From Pontivivens ytuae (GTDB taxonomy: Bacteria > Pseudomonadota > Alphaproteobacteria > Rhodobacterales > Rhodobacteraceae): a DNA stretch of 64,000 nucleotides. Made by a program: the position numbers and the translations under genes. Location of the stretch: contig NZ_CP064942.1 of NCBI RefSeq assembly GCF_015679265.1, positions 1,458,001 to 1,522,000 of the forward strand, given 5' to 3'. Each line of letters starts with the position of its first letter. The first letter of the stretch is position 1. Positions 42,700 through 51,926 of this stretch are shown in pieces. The notes beneath the pieces were generated by a model. It saw nothing but the letters and a program-made list of their open reading frames with translations. It was not told the DNA's origin and made no database searches.

Positions 42700-43580
42700 G
42701 AGGCGAGCACCGCGTCGGCCAGGGCAGCCCCGCTCCGCACCGCGTCGCCCGCGTTGGGGCCGAGGCACCAGTCGCCCGCCGCACCGATCCGATGGTCCGC
42801 GTCGTAGAGGCAGGGCAGGCCCGCCGCCGTGCGCGTCCGGGCATAGAGCCAGCGGTGGATCATGGTCTCGACCGGCAGAACGGCGCCGGTGAGGGCGAGG
42901 AAGGCGTCGAGCAGCGCGCCCTGCACCTCCTCCCGCGGGCGGTCGACGGTGCCGCGGGACCATTCCGCGCCGCCATGGATCACCCAGAGATCGGCGGCGT
43001 TCTCCCGCTCCGGCCGGGCGGACTGGCGCAGGGCAACGTGGCCCGCGTCGAATTCGAGCCGGTCGGCCGCCTCGACGCGCTGATCGAAGGCGGCCATCAG
43101 GGTCCAGAGCGGGCTCATGCGCGCCTGCGCGACCTCGGGCAGCAGGGTGCCCGGCAGGAGGGCCTGCGCCTGGGGCGCTGGCAGGCACAGGAGCACTGTG
43201 CGCGCCCGGATCAGGCCGCGCGCGCCGTCGAAGGCGAGGCTCCAGCGACCCTCGCCCGGTGTCAGCGCGTCCAACTTCTCACCCTGATGGACGGTGAGAC
43301 CGGTGGACAGGTGCCGCGGGAGGCGGCTCATGGAGGGCACGCCGATATGGCCGTCCTCCCATGGCGCAAGCACGCGATCCGCGCTAGCCGCCATGCACTC
43401 CGGCAGGTCGTGGAGCACGGGAGCACCGTGATCATAGGCGCCGAAATCGCTGCGCCGGGTCGCGATGCGCCCGCCGGGGCCGCGTCCCTTGTCGAAAACC
43501 TCGACCACGAGACCCGCATCCACCAGCGCACGCGCACAGGTCAGGCCGGCAAGGCCGGCCCCGATCACCGCAACGTCCAT
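42696..43580 (-). CDS. FAD/NAD(P)-binding oxidoreductase (renalase/amine-oxidase-like)
   Basis: A 294-residue flavoprotein with the dinucleotide motif VAVIGAGLAGLTCA (4-17), the following FDKGRGPGGRIATRR segment of the amine-oxidase/renalase group, and a C-terminal flavin motif IGAAGDWCLGPNAGDAVRSG. It is shorter than monoamine oxidases, as expected for the bacterial renalase-like group. AGGGG precedes the ATG at 43580. An AT-rich 99-bp leader separates it from the liu operon end. The substrate is unknown. Confidence 0.83.
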   Translation of the reverse strand: MDVAVIGAGLAGLTCARALVDAGLVVEVFDKGRGPGGRIATRRSDFGAYDHGAPVLHDLPECMAASADRVLAPWEDGHIGVPSMSRLPRHLSTGLTVHQGEKLDALTPGEGRWSLAFDGARGLIRARTVLLCLPAPQAQALLPGTLLPEVAQARMSPLWTLMAAFDQRVEAADRLEFDAGHVALRQSARPERENAADLWVIHGGAEWSRGTVDRPREEVQGALLDAFLALTGAVLPVETMIHRWLYARTRTAAGLPCLYDADHRIGAAGDWCLGPNAGDAVRSGAALADAVLAS

Positions 43581-43679
43581 GAATGTACCCCTGCTCACGG
43601 CTTGTTGGGGCAGTACATAAGCCAATTCGGCCACAAGTTCAGCCGAATTTTCATTAAACTATTTGAAATGAAATGGTTT

Positions 43680-44474
43680 TCAGCCGGGCCGATTCCATGC
43701 AGGGGGTCGGCGCTCGAAGAAGGCGGAGACGCCTTCCCGGGCCTCCGGGCTCTCCCACGTATCGGCGAGGCGGCGCACCGTATCCTCGATGACCGCGTCG
43801 TCGATGCGGGGGCCGAGGGCGCGGGCGAGCGCCTTCGAGGCGGCGACGGCGCCGGGTGCGGCGGCGAGGTAGGGCGCGACCTCGGCCTCCACCGCCGCGT
43901 CGAGCGCGTCCGGGGCGACGGCACGGGCGGCAAGGCCAAGCTCCACCGCCTCCGCCGCGTCGAAGAGCCGGGCGGACATGAAGACGCGACGCGCGCGCCC
44001 CTCTCCCATGCGGGCGAGCACATAAGGTGAGATCGTCGCCGGGATCAGACCGAGCCGCGTCTCCGTCAGGCCGAAGCGGGCGGTGTCGGCGGCTACGGCG
44101 ACATCGCAAACCGACATCATGCCGACGCCGCCGCCGAAAGCCTGCCCGTTGATGCGCCCGATCAGGGGCTTCGGCAGCGTGTTGAGCGCGCCGAGCATGT
44201 CGGCGAGCCGCCGGGCCTCGGCCATCCGCTGCTCCCGCGTCGCGTCGAACTGCGCCTGCATCCAGGCGAGATCGCCACCGGCGCAGAAGCTCTTGCCCTC
44301 GCCGGTCAGGATCACGGCGCGGATGGCTTCGTTCTTTGCGATATGGGCGGCGGCTTCGGTGAGTTCCGAGATCATCTCCGCCGACATCGCGTTGTGCTTC
44401 TCGGCCCGAGCAAGCGTCAGCGTGGCGACGCTGCGGTCGTCGGTGGTCAGGCGGATGGTCTGATAATCGCTCAT
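43680..44474 (-). CDS. Enoyl-CoA hydratase family, probably methylglutaconyl-CoA hydratase
   Basis: A 264-residue crotonase-fold enzyme. The oxyanion-hole segments are HNAMSAEMI and GKSFCAGGDLAWM, then INGQAFGGGVGMMSVCDVAVA with the catalytic Glu position in GLTETRLGLIPATISPYVLARMG. In the leucine pathway it would hydrate 3-methylglutaconyl-CoA to HMG-CoA, the substrate of the neighbouring HMG-CoA lyase. It is the last gene of the coupled group hmgL-secreted protein-hydratase, with ATGA overlaps. Confidence 0.86.
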   Translation of the reverse strand: MSDYQTIRLTTDDRSVATLTLARAEKHNAMSAEMISELTEAAAHIAKNEAIRAVILTGEGKSFCAGGDLAWMQAQFDATREQRMAEARRLADMLGALNTLPKPLIGRINGQAFGGGVGMMSVCDVAVAADTARFGLTETRLGLIPATISPYVLARMGEGRARRVFMSARLFDAAEAVELGLAARAVAPDALDAAVEAEVAPYLAAAPGAVAASKALARALGPRIDDAVIEDTVRRLADTWESPEAREGVSAFFERRPPAWNRPG

Positions 44475-45235
44475 TGCGCGGCCTCGCAAAGGGTCGGGGC
44501 ACGAACGCGGCCGTCCTGCAGGGCAGCGAGGCGCGGGACGCTCTGCTGGCCCTTCTCGCTGGCGCGCCACATGTCTTCGGAGATCAGGGCGGTGAGCGGG
44601 GAGCCGAGGATGTGCAGGCCACTGTCGCCGATCACCTCGGCACCAAGCGTTGCGCAATTATCCGGCGCGGCCGGGCAGTTCGCCGCGCAATAGGCGTCGA
44701 TGAGCGGCGGGCGGTCGGGCGGGGCGGCTTCGACACCGGGTACGTCGGCCACGACCGGCGCGAGCTCGGGCAGGTCCTGAAGCACCGTGCGCACGGCGCT
44801 GAACCGCTCCCGCCGGGCGAGGAGGCGGATCGCCTCGCGCGCCAGCCGATGCTCGCCGCGGGCGTGGAGGTCGAGCACGGTCTGCGGCGCCATGCCGACA
44901 TCGTCCATCTGCCGCATCAGGTCGGCGAGCGGCTGGTCGACCTCTGCCAGCCAGCTCCGCCCATCGGGGCTGCGGTAGACCGCGTCGCGCTCCTCGCGGC
45001 TGCGGTTGAGGGTAAAGACGGTCTGGAGCTCGCCCATATGCTCGACCGTGCCGAGGAGGAGCTGCGCCGCGGTGTTGCCCTCCCCCGCGAGGGTGGAGAG
45101 GCGCGGCAGCGCGTCGGCGTCCCGGTCGTCGAGCCAAAGTTCCAGCGCCGCCTCGAAGGGTGGCGCGTCGGCGCCCGGCACGGGCTGGGCTGCGGCAGCG
45201 CCGCTCAGTAGCAGAAGAAGGGCGCGCAGGATCAT
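44471..45235 (-). CDS. Uncharacterised secreted protein inside the liu operon
   Basis: A 254-residue protein with a signal peptide (MILRALLLLLSGAAAAQ), then a region like a Sel1/TPR repeat (LWLDDRDADALPRLSTLAGEGNTAAQLLLGTVEHMGE). Further helices and a C-terminal part with several Cys (CAANCPAAPDNCATLG) follow. It overlaps hmgL upstream and the hydratase downstream by 4 bp each, so it is translated with the leucine catabolic enzymes although it should be periplasmic. Function unknown. Confidence 0.78.
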   Translation of the reverse strand: MILRALLLLLSGAAAAQPVPGADAPPFEAALELWLDDRDADALPRLSTLAGEGNTAAQLLLGTVEHMGELQTVFTLNRSREERDAVYRSPDGRSWLAEVDQPLADLMRQMDDVGMAPQTVLDLHARGEHRLAREAIRLLARRERFSAVRTVLQDLPELAPVVADVPGVEAAPPDRPPLIDAYCAANCPAAPDNCATLGAEVIGDSGLHILGSPLTALISEDMWRASEKGQQSVPRLAALQDGRVRAPTLCEAAQ

Positions 45236-46092
45236 GCGGGGACACTCCTCAGGGACCGGGCAAAGGCGCCGGCCTCGGCCAGTTTCGCAGGGTCCACGCC
45301 GGTGTCGTGCCCTTTTGAGTGGAGGTGGGCCACCACCGCCTCCGTCGCGACGTTGCCCGCCGCACCGGGAGCGTAAGGGCAGCCGCCGAGGCCCCCGACC
45401 GCGGCGTCGAAGGTGCGTAGGCCGTGGGCGAGGCTCGCGTCGATGTTCTCCAGCGCGCGCCCGGCCGTATCGTGGAAATGGCCCGCAAACTTCTCCGCCC
45501 CCGCGACGGCGAGGACGGCGTCGAGCATGTAGTTTACCGCGCGCGGCGTGGCCTGCCCGATCGTGTCGCCGAGGCTGACCTCGTAACACCCCATCTCCAG
45601 CAGCGCCTCGGCCATCAGCGCCACGTTGTGGGGTGGCGTCGGCCCGTCGAAGGGGCAGTCGGTGACGCAGGAGACATAGCCGCGGACCGGCACGTTCTCT
45701 TCGGCTGCGCGGGCGGCGACGGGGCGGATGCGCTCCAGGCTCTCGGCCATGGTCGCGTTGATGTTCGCCTTGGAGAACCCTTCCGAGGCGGAGACGAAAA
45801 CGGCGACCTCATCCGCCTTCGCGGCCAAGGCCCCGTCGAGCCCCTTCATGTTGGGTGTGAGCACGGCGTAGGAGATGCCGGGGCGCCGCGCGATGCCCGC
45901 CATGACCTCCGCCGCGTCGCCCATCTGGGGGACCCATTTGGGGCTGACGAAGCTCGTGACCTCGATCTTCCTGAGCCCCGTCTCCGACAGCATGTCCGTG
46001 AGGCGGATCTTGTCGGCAGTCGGGATTTGCCGCTGCTCGTTCTGGAGCCCGTCGCGCGGGCCGACCTCGAAGATGGTGACGGGATCGCTCAT
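45232..46092 (-). CDS. Hydroxymethylglutaryl-CoA lyase
   Basis: A 286-residue TIM-barrel lyase that cleaves HMG-CoA to acetyl-CoA and acetoacetate, the last step of leucine breakdown. Signatures are EVGPRDGLQNE at the N-terminus, EVTSFVSPKWVPQMGD, SVSLGDTIGQATP-type metal loop, HFHDTAGRALENI (metal His), and the Cys loop GGLGGCPYAPGAAGNVATE. It belongs to the liu operon; its acetoacetate product feeds the scoAB transferase. Confidence 0.95.
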   Translation of the reverse strand: MSDPVTIFEVGPRDGLQNEQRQIPTADKIRLTDMLSETGLRKIEVTSFVSPKWVPQMGDAAEVMAGIARRPGISYAVLTPNMKGLDGALAAKADEVAVFVSASEGFSKANINATMAESLERIRPVAARAAEENVPVRGYVSCVTDCPFDGPTPPHNVALMAEALLEMGCYEVSLGDTIGQATPRAVNYMLDAVLAVAGAEKFAGHFHDTAGRALENIDASLAHGLRTFDAAVGGLGGCPYAPGAAGNVATEAVVAHLHSKGHDTGVDPAKLAEAGAFARSLRSVPA

Positions 46093-46138
46093 GGCCGCCG
46101 ATCCGCCATGCGTATTTGGGGAAAGATGAAGGGGCGGG

Positions 46139-48055
46139 TCATGCCTCGGGCTCCAGCGTCAGGAGGATGTCGCCGTCGGAGACCTGGGCGCCGGGGGTGG
46201 TGGCAAGCTCGGCCACGGTGCCGTCGCGCGGGGCGGTGAGGGTGTGCTCCATCTTCATCGCCTCCATCACGATCAGCGGACTGCCCTTGGTGACGGCGGC
46301 GCCGGGCTCGGTATGGACCAGCTTGACGAGGCCAGGCATGGGCGCGGTGAGGCTGTCACCGCCTGCCCCGGCCTCCGCCGCCTGGTCGAGCGGGTCGATG
46401 CGGTGGAAGACGTGGGACGTGGCGCGGTCGAGAATCGTGACTGTGTTGCCGCTGACATCGAAGAGGTAGCGGCGGCCGTTCGCGGTGACGGTGGTGCCGT
46501 TGCGGTGGGCGGTGACGTCCCGTCCGTCGACGCGGTAGTGGCCGGGACCCAGCACCTCCACCTTCACGGCGCCGGTGTCGAGCGGGACGGTCTGGAGGAG
46601 CGGGGTCCACAGGGTGAAGCCCTGATGCGGCTGGGCCTCAAGGAAACCGCCGACGGCGAGCGCCGCGGCAGCGGTCATGTCCTCGGAGGGCTCGGGGCGG
46701 GCGGTCAGAGTGTCGTAGTCGCGGGCGATGAGGCCGGTGTCGACCTCGCCCCTCGCGAACCCTTCATGGCGGGTGAGGGCCGCGAGGAAGGCGAGGTTGG
46801 TGACGGAGCCCGCGACGAGCGTGTCCTCAAGTGCGGCGCGGAGCTGCGCCAGAGCCGCCTCCCGCGTGGGGCCGTGGACGATGATCTTGGCGATCATCGG
46901 GTCGTAGAAGGGCGTGATCTCATCCCCCGCGCGGACACCTGAATCGGCGCGGATGGCCTCCGGGAAGGCGAGCGCGGTCAGGGTCCCGGTGGCGGGCAGG
47001 AAGTCCTTCGCGGCATCCTCGGCATAGAGGCGTGCTTCGAAAGCGTGGCCCGTGAGGGTGATGTCATCCTGCGTTGAGGTCAGCGGCTCCCCCGCCGCGA
47101 CGCGGAGCTGCCATTCGACGAGGTCGGTGCCGGTGATCGCCTCCGTCACCGGATGCTCGACCTGCAGGCGGGTGTTCATCTCCATGAAGAAGAAGCGGTC
47201 GGGGGAGAGGCCGTCGGAGGCATCCACGATGAACTCGACCGTGCCCGCGCCAGCATAGCCGATGGCCTCGGCGGCTCGGACGGCGGCCGCACCCATGGCC
47301 GCGCGCATCTCCTCGGTCATGCCGGGGGCGGGGGCCTCCTCGATAACCTTCTGGTGGCGGCGTTGCAGGGAGCAGTCGCGCTCGCCCAGATGGATCGCAC
47401 GGGTGCCGTCGCCGAAGACCTGAACCTCGATGTGGCGGGGCGTGGTGATCCACTTCTCGATCAGTACGCGCGGGTCGCCGAAGGAGGACTGGCCTTCCCG
47501 GCTCGCCCCTTCGAGGGCGGTGCGGAAGTCCTTGGGCCGGTCGACCTTGCGCATGCCCTTGCCGCCGCCGCCGGCGCGGGCCTTGATGAGGACCGGGTAG
47601 CCGATCTGGTCGGCCTGTTGGCTCAGGAAGTCTGCGGACTGCTCGTCCCCGTGATAGCCGGGAACGACAGGAACGCCGGCCTCCTCCATCAGTTTCTTGG
47701 CAGCATCCTTGAGGCCCATGGCGCGGATGGCCTTCGCGGAAGGGCCGATGAAGGTGAGGCCTGCCTGCTCCACCGCCTCGACGAAATCCGGGTTTTCGGA
47801 GAGGAAGCCGTAGCCGGGGTGGATGGCCTGCGCGCCGGTGTCGAGGGCCGCCTGGATGATGGCGTCGCCCCTGAGGTAGCTCTCGGAGACCGGAGCCGGG
47901 CCAAGACGGACGGCCTCGTCGGCCATCTGCGCGTGCTTGGCCCGCGTATCGGCATCCGAGTGAACCGCGACGGTGCGCACGCCGAGGCGGCGGCAGGTCT
48001 CGATGACACGGCAGGCAATCTCGCCCCGGTTGGCGATGAGGATCTTGTGGAACAT
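46139..48055 (-). CDS. Methylcrotonyl-CoA carboxylase, biotin carboxylase/carrier subunit
   Basis: A 638-residue alpha subunit. The biotin carboxylase domain occupies about 1-450 (KILIANRGEIACRVIETCRRLG, GGGGKGMR ATP loop, EMNTRLQVEHPVTE). A middle BT domain follows, and then the C-terminal biotinyl domain with VMEAMKMEHTL carrying the biotin lysine. It carboxylates biotin for transfer to 3-methylcrotonyl-CoA by the beta subunit. The beta-subunit gene lies upstream, separated by an unusual low-GC gene. Confidence 0.94.
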   Translation of the reverse strand: MFHKILIANRGEIACRVIETCRRLGVRTVAVHSDADTRAKHAQMADEAVRLGPAPVSESYLRGDAIIQAALDTGAQAIHPGYGFLSENPDFVEAVEQAGLTFIGPSAKAIRAMGLKDAAKKLMEEAGVPVVPGYHGDEQSADFLSQQADQIGYPVLIKARAGGGGKGMRKVDRPKDFRTALEGASREGQSSFGDPRVLIEKWITTPRHIEVQVFGDGTRAIHLGERDCSLQRRHQKVIEEAPAPGMTEEMRAAMGAAAVRAAEAIGYAGAGTVEFIVDASDGLSPDRFFFMEMNTRLQVEHPVTEAITGTDLVEWQLRVAAGEPLTSTQDDITLTGHAFEARLYAEDAAKDFLPATGTLTALAFPEAIRADSGVRAGDEITPFYDPMIAKIIVHGPTREAALAQLRAALEDTLVAGSVTNLAFLAALTRHEGFARGEVDTGLIARDYDTLTARPEPSEDMTAAAALAVGGFLEAQPHQGFTLWTPLLQTVPLDTGAVKVEVLGPGHYRVDGRDVTAHRNGTTVTANGRRYLFDVSGNTVTILDRATSHVFHRIDPLDQAAEAGAGGDSLTAPMPGLVKLVHTEPGAAVTKGSPLIVMEAMKMEHTLTAPRDGTVAELATTPGAQVSDGDILLTLEPEA

Positions 48056-48056
48056 C

Positions 48057-48518
48057 TTATGCCTCAGAGCTCATCACGCGAATAAGAGTCGGCGAGATAT
48101 CAAAGCGTTGTTTCGTATCGGGATCGTGAAAGATCCATCTTCCACGCACGAGCTCGCCTACCTTCAAAGAGCGCTCGAAAAAGACCTCCATCTGTTGATC
48201 GCCATCCCAACATGAAAAGAGCAGGGGCTCCGGATCGATCTTCAGCGCGGCTTCCGAAATGGCTTGAAGGCCCCCATATGCCCGCTTCCAGAGATCTTCT
48301 TCGGCGCTGTCGTAGAACGGTTCGGCCGGCGTGGGATCTATCAGGCAGCATGAGCAGTTCAGCCCGCTCTCAACACGGTCACCCAGAGAAACGACGTTCT
48401 TTTTGTGCTGGAGCGCGGCAGGCCCTTTATCGACGGGGGCAGTACCAAGTTCACCGATAGGACCTTTGTCGAAACCGGTCAGAACCGCGTCGGTCCCGAG
48501 ATAAACCTTCATGCACAT
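48057..48518 (-). CDS. Unrecognised low-GC gene between carboxylase subunits
   Basis: A 153-residue soluble protein with no signal peptide. It contains Trp-rich and charged segments (LFSCWDGDQQMEVFFERSLK, RGRWIFHDPDTKQRF) and a CSCC cluster. I recognise no family. Three consecutive sequence lines through it are about 50-53% GC against close to 70% around it, a sign of recent acquisition. It sits 13 bp after the beta-subunit stop and 1 bp before the alpha-subunit gene, so it is in the operon. Function unknown. Confidence 0.65.
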   Translation of the reverse strand: MCMKVYLGTDAVLTGFDKGPIGELGTAPVDKGPAALQHKKNVVSLGDRVESGLNCSCCLIDPTPAEPFYDSAEEDLWKRAYGGLQAISEAALKIDPEPLLFSCWDGDQQMEVFFERSLKVGELVRGRWIFHDPDTKQRFDISPTLIRVMSSEA

Positions 48519-48531
48519 TGGATTGCTTTCA

Positions 48532-50148
48532 TCACATCCGGAACACGCCGAAGCGTGTCTCCTCGATGGGGGCGCAGAGGCAGGCGCGCAGGGAGAGGGC
48601 CAGCACCTCTCGCGTCCGTGCGGGCGGGATCACGCCGTCGTCCCAGAGGCGGGCGGAGGCGTAGAGGGGGTGGGACTGTTCCTCGAACATCTCGACGGTG
48701 GGGCGCTTGAACTCGGCCTCGTCCTCCGCCGACCAGGTGCCGCCCTTGCGCTCGATCCCGTCGCGGCGGACGGTGGCGAGGACGCCCGCGGCCTGCTCGC
48801 CGCCCATCACCGAGATGCGGGAATTCGGCCAGGTCCACAGGAAGCGCGGCGAGTAGGCCCGGCCCGCCATGCCGTAGTTGCCCGCGCCGAAACTGCCGCC
48901 GACAAGCACGGTGATCTTCGGTACCTTCGTGGTCGCCACGGCGGTCACGAGCTTGGCGCCATGGCGGGCGATCCCCTCGTTCTCGTATTTCTTGCCGACC
49001 ATGAAGCCGGTGATGTTCTGGAGGAAGATCAGGGGGACGCGCCTTTGCGAGCAGAGCTCCACGAAATGCGCGCCCTTCTGCGCGGCCTCGGAGAACAGGA
49101 CGCCGTTATTGGCGATGATCCCGGCCGGGCAGCCCTCGATATGGGCGAAGCCGCAGACCAGCGTGGTGCCGAAGCGGGCCTTAAATTCGTCGAAGCGGGA
49201 GCCGTCGACGATGCGGGCGATGACCTCGCGGATGTCGTAGGGCGTGCGCAGGTCTGCGGGGACGATGCCCGTGATCTCCTCCGGGTCGTAGGCGGGGGGC
49301 TCGGGGGCCTGCCACTCGACGCTTGAGGGCGGCGTGAGGTTGAGGTTGGCGACGGCCTGGCGCGCGAGGGCGAGGGCGTGAGCGTCGTCCTCAGCGAGGT
49401 AGTCGGCCACGCCGGACAGGCGCGTGTGGACGTCGCCGCCGCCCAGATCCTCGGCCGAGACCACCTCGCCTGTCGCGGCCTTCACCAGCGGCGGACCGGC
49501 GAGGAAGATCGTGCCCTGCTCCTTCACGATGATGGTCACATCCGACATGGCGGGGACGTAGGCGCCCCCGGCGGTGCAGGAGCCCATGACCACGGCGATC
49601 TGCGGAATGCCCGCTGCACTCATGTTCGCCTGGTTAAAGAAGATGCGGCCGAAATGGTCGCGGTCAGGGAAGACCTCATCCTGGTTGGGCAGGTTCGCCC
49701 CGCCCGAGTCGACGAGGTAGATGCAGGGCAGGCGGTTCTGCTCCGCGATCTCCTGCGCCCTGAGGTGCTTCTTGACCGTCATCGGGTAGTAGGTGCCGCC
49801 CTTCACTGTGGCGTCGTTGCAGACGATCATGCAGAGGCGGCCCGCGACCCGCCCGATCCCGGCGATCACGCCGGCGCAGGGGGCGGCGCCGTCATACATG
49901 CCGTGGGCTGCGGTCGCCCCGACTTCTAGGAACGGCGCACCGGGGTCGAGGAGGTTCGCCACCCGCTCGCGCGGCAGCATCTTGCCGCGGCTCACATGCC
50001 GCTCCCGCGCCTTCTCGCCCCCGCCATCGGTGGCGGCGCGGGCGGCTTCGGCGATCTGGGCGAGGGCCGCGGCATGGGCCGACTTGTTGGCGGCAAAGCC
50101 CTCGCTGCCGGGCATGGCCTGGGTGGGAAGAAGGGTCAATTCGGCCAC
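48532..50148 (-). CDS. Methylcrotonyl-CoA carboxylase carboxyltransferase subunit
   Basis: A 538-residue beta subunit of the crotonase-related carboxyltransferase family, forming 3-methylglutaconyl-CoA. Key regions are [48 protein letters not shown] (oxyanion glycine), [45 protein letters not shown], and [38 protein letters not shown] chose GTG 50148, giving [16 protein letters not shown], in agreement with usual MccB lengths; it overlaps the LprI-like gene by 13 bp. Met at 50115 is an alternative. Confidence 0.93.
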   Translation of the reverse strand: MAELTLLPTQAMPGSEGFAANKSAHAAALAQIAEAARAATDGGGEKARERHVSRGKMLPRERVANLLDPGAPFLEVGATAAHGMYDGAAPCAGVIAGIGRVAGRLCMIVCNDATVKGGTYYPMTVKKHLRAQEIAEQNRLPCIYLVDSGGANLPNQDEVFPDRDHFGRIFFNQANMSAAGIPQIAVVMGSCTAGGAYVPAMSDVTIIVKEQGTIFLAGPPLVKAATGEVVSAEDLGGGDVHTRLSGVADYLAEDDAHALALARQAVANLNLTPPSSVEWQAPEPPAYDPEEITGIVPADLRTPYDIREVIARIVDGSRFDEFKARFGTTLVCGFAHIEGCPAGIIANNGVLFSEAAQKGAHFVELCSQRRVPLIFLQNITGFMVGKKYENEGIARHGAKLVTAVATTKVPKITVLVGGSFGAGNYGMAGRAYSPRFLWTWPNSRISVMGGEQAAGVLATVRRDGIERKGGTWSAEDEAEFKRPTVEMFEEQSHPLYASARLWDDGVIPPARTREVLALSLRACLCAPIEETRFGVFRM

Positions 50149-50654
50149 TCCCGTTTGTCGATAAGGTCGAGGGTGCGCAGGGCGGTCAGCTCGGATCGGC
50201 AGATCGCGCCCTCGATCAGCCGCATGCTGCCAGAGCCCCAGAGCGCGTAGCGGTTGGAGCATTCGGCGTCCCGGAACGCGATCCAGGCGCGTTGGGCGTC
50301 GCGCAGGGTGTCGACCCGTGTCAATGGGACGTTGAACTCCGCATCATAGGTGTCCATTTCCGCGAATACGTCGATCACGGCGGCGTATTCGGCATTCAGA
50401 CGCGTGTCCCAGATTCGGCTCTCCAGCAGGTAACAGTCCATCATCCCGACCGTGGTCTGGTTCTGCCCGGGATCGGCGTCCATGCAGGCGGTCGCGATCC
50501 GGCCCATGCAGTGCTCGCGCTCCGCCCGGCCTTCAGCGGTGAGGCAGGTGTCGAGGATCTCCTGCGCCTGGCCCTCCGGATAGCGCTCGTTGGCCGCCAT
50601 TGCAGGCGCGCAGAGCACGGCGGCCAGCAGACCGAAGCGCGCCACGAGGCTCAT
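50136..50654 (-). CDS. LprI/DUF1311-like secreted protein (paralogue 1)
   Basis: A 172-residue protein with a signal peptide ([14 protein letters not shown]) and a Cys-patterned domain ([53 protein letters not shown]). The W-x3-LN and RDAEC motifs match the LprI/DUF1311 group, named after a mycobacterial lysozyme inhibitor. It is one of three related genes in this operon. It overlaps the EcsC gene by 4 bp and the MccB gene by 13 bp. Confidence 0.82.
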   Translation of the reverse strand: MSLVARFGLLAAVLCAPAMAANERYPEGQAQEILDTCLTAEGRAEREHCMGRIATACMDADPGQNQTTVGMMDCYLLESRIWDTRLNAEYAAVIDVFAEMDTYDAEFNVPLTRVDTLRDAQRAWIAFRDAECSNRYALWGSGSMRLIEGAICRSELTALRTLDLIDKREWPN

Positions 50655-51442
50655 TCGGCCACCTCAGGTGCGGGAAGCATCCGGCGGTGCGCCAGCCAAC
50701 GCTGGCGGTAGGCGTAGCGGGCGGAACGGGCGACGTCGGTCTGGAAGCTCGCGTTGACGGTGGCCGCGACCACGGCCCCGGCGAGCGGGACGATCTGCGC
50801 GGCCTTGCGGCGGGCGAGGCTGACGCCAAGCTCGCGCGCCACGCGCTCGACCACCCGGTCCACCAGCCAGTCGGCCCCTTCCCGCGCTGCTTCGGAGGCC
50901 GCGCCGCCGCCCAGAACGCGCGCCATGCGGTTGACCCGCCCGATCGCATCCGCCCGCGCCGCAAGGCCGCCGGTCGCGGCAAGCTCCAGCACGGCGAGAC
51001 GGAAGGCTCGCTCGTCCGGTCCGGTCCCGTCGAAACCGTAGGCGAGACCCGTCGCGCGGACATTGCGCGCCGCGATCCCCAGCGAAGCGGGGATGTCGAG
51101 CGTCAGGCCCGCGCCCCCCCACCAACCGGCCCCCGCGCCGGAGGCTGCGTTGAGCCCCATTGCCCAGCCCTGCGCCCGCAGGGCCGCCGCGTCGCACGAG
51201 GCGATGTCGTCCGCGTCATGCTCCGTCAGCTCCCGCGGCAGGGTCAGGCCCGCGGCCCGGTCCGCCCCGTCGAGCGCCGCGCGCACCAGCGCCGGCGGCA
51301 CGAGGCGGGAGAGGACGGAGCCGATGGGAGCCGTTACGGCCTCGGCCCCACGGCCGAGGCGGGTGGCACGGTGCGCCTCGAAGGCGCGCTGCTCGTCGAG
51401 CACGCGGTCGAGCGCCTGTGGAAGGTTGCGATCATCACTCAT
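50651..51442 (-). CDS. EcsC family protein
   Basis: A 263-residue protein matching the EcsC pattern: an N-terminal charged helix (LDRVLDEQRAFEAHR), Gly/Ala-rich hydrophobic segments that look amphipathic (SGAGAGWWGGAGLTLDIPASLGIAARNVRATGLAYGFD) and the C-terminal IVPLAGAVVAATVNASFQTDVARSARYAYRQRWL. EcsC proteins are of unclear function, sometimes next to ABC exporters. It is coupled to the LprI-like genes by overlaps of 4 and 8 bp. Confidence 0.8.
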   Translation of the reverse strand: MSDDRNLPQALDRVLDEQRAFEAHRATRLGRGAEAVTAPIGSVLSRLVPPALVRAALDGADRAAGLTLPRELTEHDADDIASCDAAALRAQGWAMGLNAASGAGAGWWGGAGLTLDIPASLGIAARNVRATGLAYGFDGTGPDERAFRLAVLELAATGGLAARADAIGRVNRMARVLGGGAASEAAREGADWLVDRVVERVARELGVSLARRKAAQIVPLAGAVVAATVNASFQTDVARSARYAYRQRWLAHRRMLPAPEVAE

Positions 51443-51926
51443 TGCCGAGCCTCTGGGTCGAAAGATACAGCGCCTGCTCCCCGGTCAGCCGCATCAGGCA
51501 TGCGAGTGTCGCAGGCCCTCCACCGGTGCCGCCGCCCCACTGCGCGCGCTCGAAATCGCAGGTCGCGTCGCGAAAGGCGATCCATTGGCGCTGCATCTCG
51601 CGCAGGGTCGGCGCGATGCGAGGGCCGGTGTTCTCCAGCTCCGCCAATTCGGCATCGCGCCGCTCGGTCTCTGCCTGCAGGCGGGCATATTCGGCGTTCA
51701 GGCGGTCGTCCCAGTAGGTGAGCTCGGCCTCAAGGCAGCCGCCCATGCCGACGGTACTTTCGCCACCCTCGGTCTCCTTCATGCAGTCGCTGGCGGAGCG
51801 GCCGATGCAGCTTCGCTGCTCATCCTCCGCCACGATGCCGAGGCACTGCTCCGTCATCTCCGGATCGAAGACGACGTCCTGGGCGGCAGCCGGAAACGCC
51901 AGCAGGCAGATCAGGAGCCACCTCAT
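51435..51926 (-). CDS. LprI/DUF1311-like secreted protein (paralogue 2)
   Basis: A 163-residue protein with a signal peptide (MRWLLICLLAFPAAAQ) and the same Cys pattern as paralogue 1: CIGRSASDC, MGGCLEAELTYWDDRLNAEY, MQRQWIAFRDATCDFERAQW. It overlaps the FMN reductase gene (4 bp) and the EcsC gene (8 bp). It is probably periplasmic; a role in protecting murein from lysozyme-like enzymes is only a family inference. Confidence 0.82.
   Translation of the reverse strand: MRWLLICLLAFPAAAQDVVFDPEMTEQCLGIVAEDEQRSCIGRSASDCMKETEGGESTVGMGGCLEAELTYWDDRLNAEYARLQAETERRDAELAELENTGPRIAPTLREMQRQWIAFRDATCDFERAQWGGGTGGGPATLACLMRLTGEQALYLSTQRLGNE

Noticed and set aside
43649..43673. A 7-bp inverted repeat TTTCATT/AATGAAA after the hydratase gene as a terminator.
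   Set aside because: The stem is AT-rich and weak, with an 11-nt loop; the AT-rich stretch is as likely a promoter region for the downstream flavoprotein gene.
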